From Natrinema salifodinae (GTDB lineage Archaea > Halobacteriota > Halobacteria > Halobacteriales > Natrialbaceae): a stretch of 64,000 bases of DNA. The stretch lies in assembly GCF_900110455.1 (NCBI RefSeq), contig NZ_FOIS01000005.1, positions 1 to 64,000 of the forward strand, given 5' to 3'. The position numbers and the translations under genes were made by a program. Numbering within the stretch: the first letter of the stretch is position 1; each line of letters opens with the position of its first letter. The notes under the pieces were generated by a model, which saw nothing but the letters and a program-made list of their open reading frames with translations, did not search any database and had not been told where the DNA came from. Of the stretch, positions 63,300 to 64,000 are shown piece by piece.

Positions 63300-63593
63300 T
63301 TACTCCGAGTCCGAGAGTTCTTCGCCGACGTACTGGTCTTCCCACTCCCGTCGGGCTTCGAGCTCGCGCCGGCCGCGAGCCGTGATCGAGTAGTAGTTCG
63401 TCCGCTGATCGAGTTCTCCCTTCTCGACGAGCCCCTTGTTGACGACTTCGTCGAGATTCGGGTAGAGTCGCCCGTGATGGATCTCCTTCTCGTAGTAGCC
63501 TTCGAGTTCCTCTTTGATCGCGAGCCCGTGTGGCTGGTCCTGGCCGGCAATCACGTACAAGAGATCGCGCTGGAAACCGGTCAAATCGTACAT
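63300..63593 (-). CDS. PadR family transcriptional regulator 2
   Basis: This 97-aa PadR protein is nearly identical along most of its length to the one at 45702-45977 (MYDLTGFQRDLLYVIAG, GRLYPNLDEVVNKGLVEKG, RTNYYSITARGRRELEARREW) and ends in a short acidic tail (ELSDSE). The ATG at 63593 matches the paralogue's start; another lies seven codons earlier. The DNA of both copies is also similar (about 80-85 percent by eye), pointing to a duplication. Targets are unknown. Confidence 0.9.
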   Translation of the reverse strand: MYDLTGFQRDLLYVIAGQDQPHGLAIKEELEGYYEKEIHHGRLYPNLDEVVNKGLVEKGELDQRTNYYSITARGRRELEARREWEDQYVGEELSDSE

Positions 63594-63824
63594 ATCGGTA
63601 CTGTGTTCTATCACGGTATAAGGATAGCGAGACTGGATTCAATTCTGGCTATCTCCACTGGAGAAAACCATCGACAGTTTTCGATCCTTATTTGCCGCTC
63701 TACTTTCCTGCCGTTCCGCCCCGACCGCGATTCGTCTCCGAATGCTCCCCCGAGCCGCGGGCCGAGTCACGGTGAATGCTTAGTATTTTGGTAACAAATA
63801 ACGTATCTGGTCGTGGGATCAGCT

Positions 63825-64000
63825 ATGTCCGACAGTAGCCTCCGAGAAGAGCAGCAATCGATGAAAGAAGCGTACGAGGAAGACCCCGAGAAGGCACAGA
63901 TCAGCCTGTCGGCGAAAGGGGAAGAGCAGTCCGACGTTCGCTCCTGTCGCGTCGATATCGGTCGAGCGATTTACGAGGCCGAGCTCCACGAGGGGGCGGC
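63825..64000 (+). CDS. OsmC-family protein, 5' part (runs off the window)
   Basis: The first 58 codons are present: MSDSSLREEQQSMKEAYEED, then QISLSAKGEEQSDVRSCRVD and IGRAIYEAELHEGA. This resembles haloarchaeal OsmC-like proteins (peroxide reduction), with the two catalytic cysteines expected beyond the window. The call rests on the N terminus only. Confidence 0.6.
   Translation, partial: MSDSSLREEQQSMKEAYEEDPEKAQISLSAKGEEQSDVRSCRVDIGRAIYEAELHEGA

Overview
The window comes from a haloarchaeon (class Halobacteria). The evidence is a high-GC genome, very acidic proteins, haloarchaeal 23S/5S rRNA sequence, probably leaderless genes with a TATA-like box about 27 bp before the start codon, and genes found only in haloarchaea (rdfA with its SMC-like partner, DUF7344/DUF7342-type helix-turn-helix proteins, multi-PAS histidine kinases). 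The genus cannot be fixed from this sequence alone.

Layout. (1) 1-376: the 3' end of 23S rRNA, a tRNA-like processing element, 5S rRNA and a terminator-like hairpin. (2) 740-2619: a moeA-mocA pair for molybdenum cofactor insertion and cytidylylation. (3) 2719-8315: a haloarchaeal block with two S17e-like mini-proteins, two DNA-binding-type proteins of unknown role, and an archaea-specific SMC-related ATPase overlapping rdfA (cell shape). (4) 8685-37375: a catabolic island of about 29 kb. (5) 38643-48000: an MBL-fold hydrolase, an orphan histidine kinase, small regulators, an MFS transporter, PadR regulators and a Tat-exported polysaccharide-lyase-like protein. (6) 48212-52900: type 2 IPP isomerase followed by a strip of decayed genes (Bat-type HTH, MBL hydrolase, UreF). 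(7) 52909-53957: an HTH gene and partner resembling a toxin-antitoxin pair. (8) 54216-58480: a six-PAS histidine kinase and small zinc-finger proteins. (9) 59376-63143: E1-alpha/E1-beta, a free lipoyl domain and a MetE-like methyltransferase. (10) A second intact PadR gene and the start of an OsmC-family gene run to the window end.

The main system is the island. It has two small+large molybdenum hydroxylase pairs, purine permeases of two NCS2 types, adenine deaminase, an SsnA-like and a second (guanine/adenosine-type) deaminase, an allantoinase/hydantoinase, an M20 carbamoyl-amino-acid amidohydrolase, an N-acyl-D-amino-acid deacylase-like protein, a PLP fold-type-II enzyme and an LLM flavin oxidoreductase. 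Beside these sits the maturation set of selenium-dependent molybdenum hydroxylases: selD, yqeC and an XdhC-YqeB fusion. Two TusA-like and three DsrE/F/H-like proteins accompany it. moeA-mocA, 6 kb upstream, would supply molybdenum insertion and the cytosine-dinucleotide cofactor. The likely flow is: purines enter by NCS2 permeases, are deaminated to hypoxanthine/xanthine, are hydroxylated by enzymes carrying a labile Mo-Se centre, then pass through ring opening and stepwise amide/ureido hydrolysis. Gene content closely parallels the E. coli ygeW-uacT region (hyuA, ygeX, ygeY, ssnA, yqeB, yqeC, mocA, xdhD, xanQ, guaD). The fusion, the Tus/Dsr relay and the absence of a FAD subunit set it apart. 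Substrates and the use of selenium are inferred from family and context.
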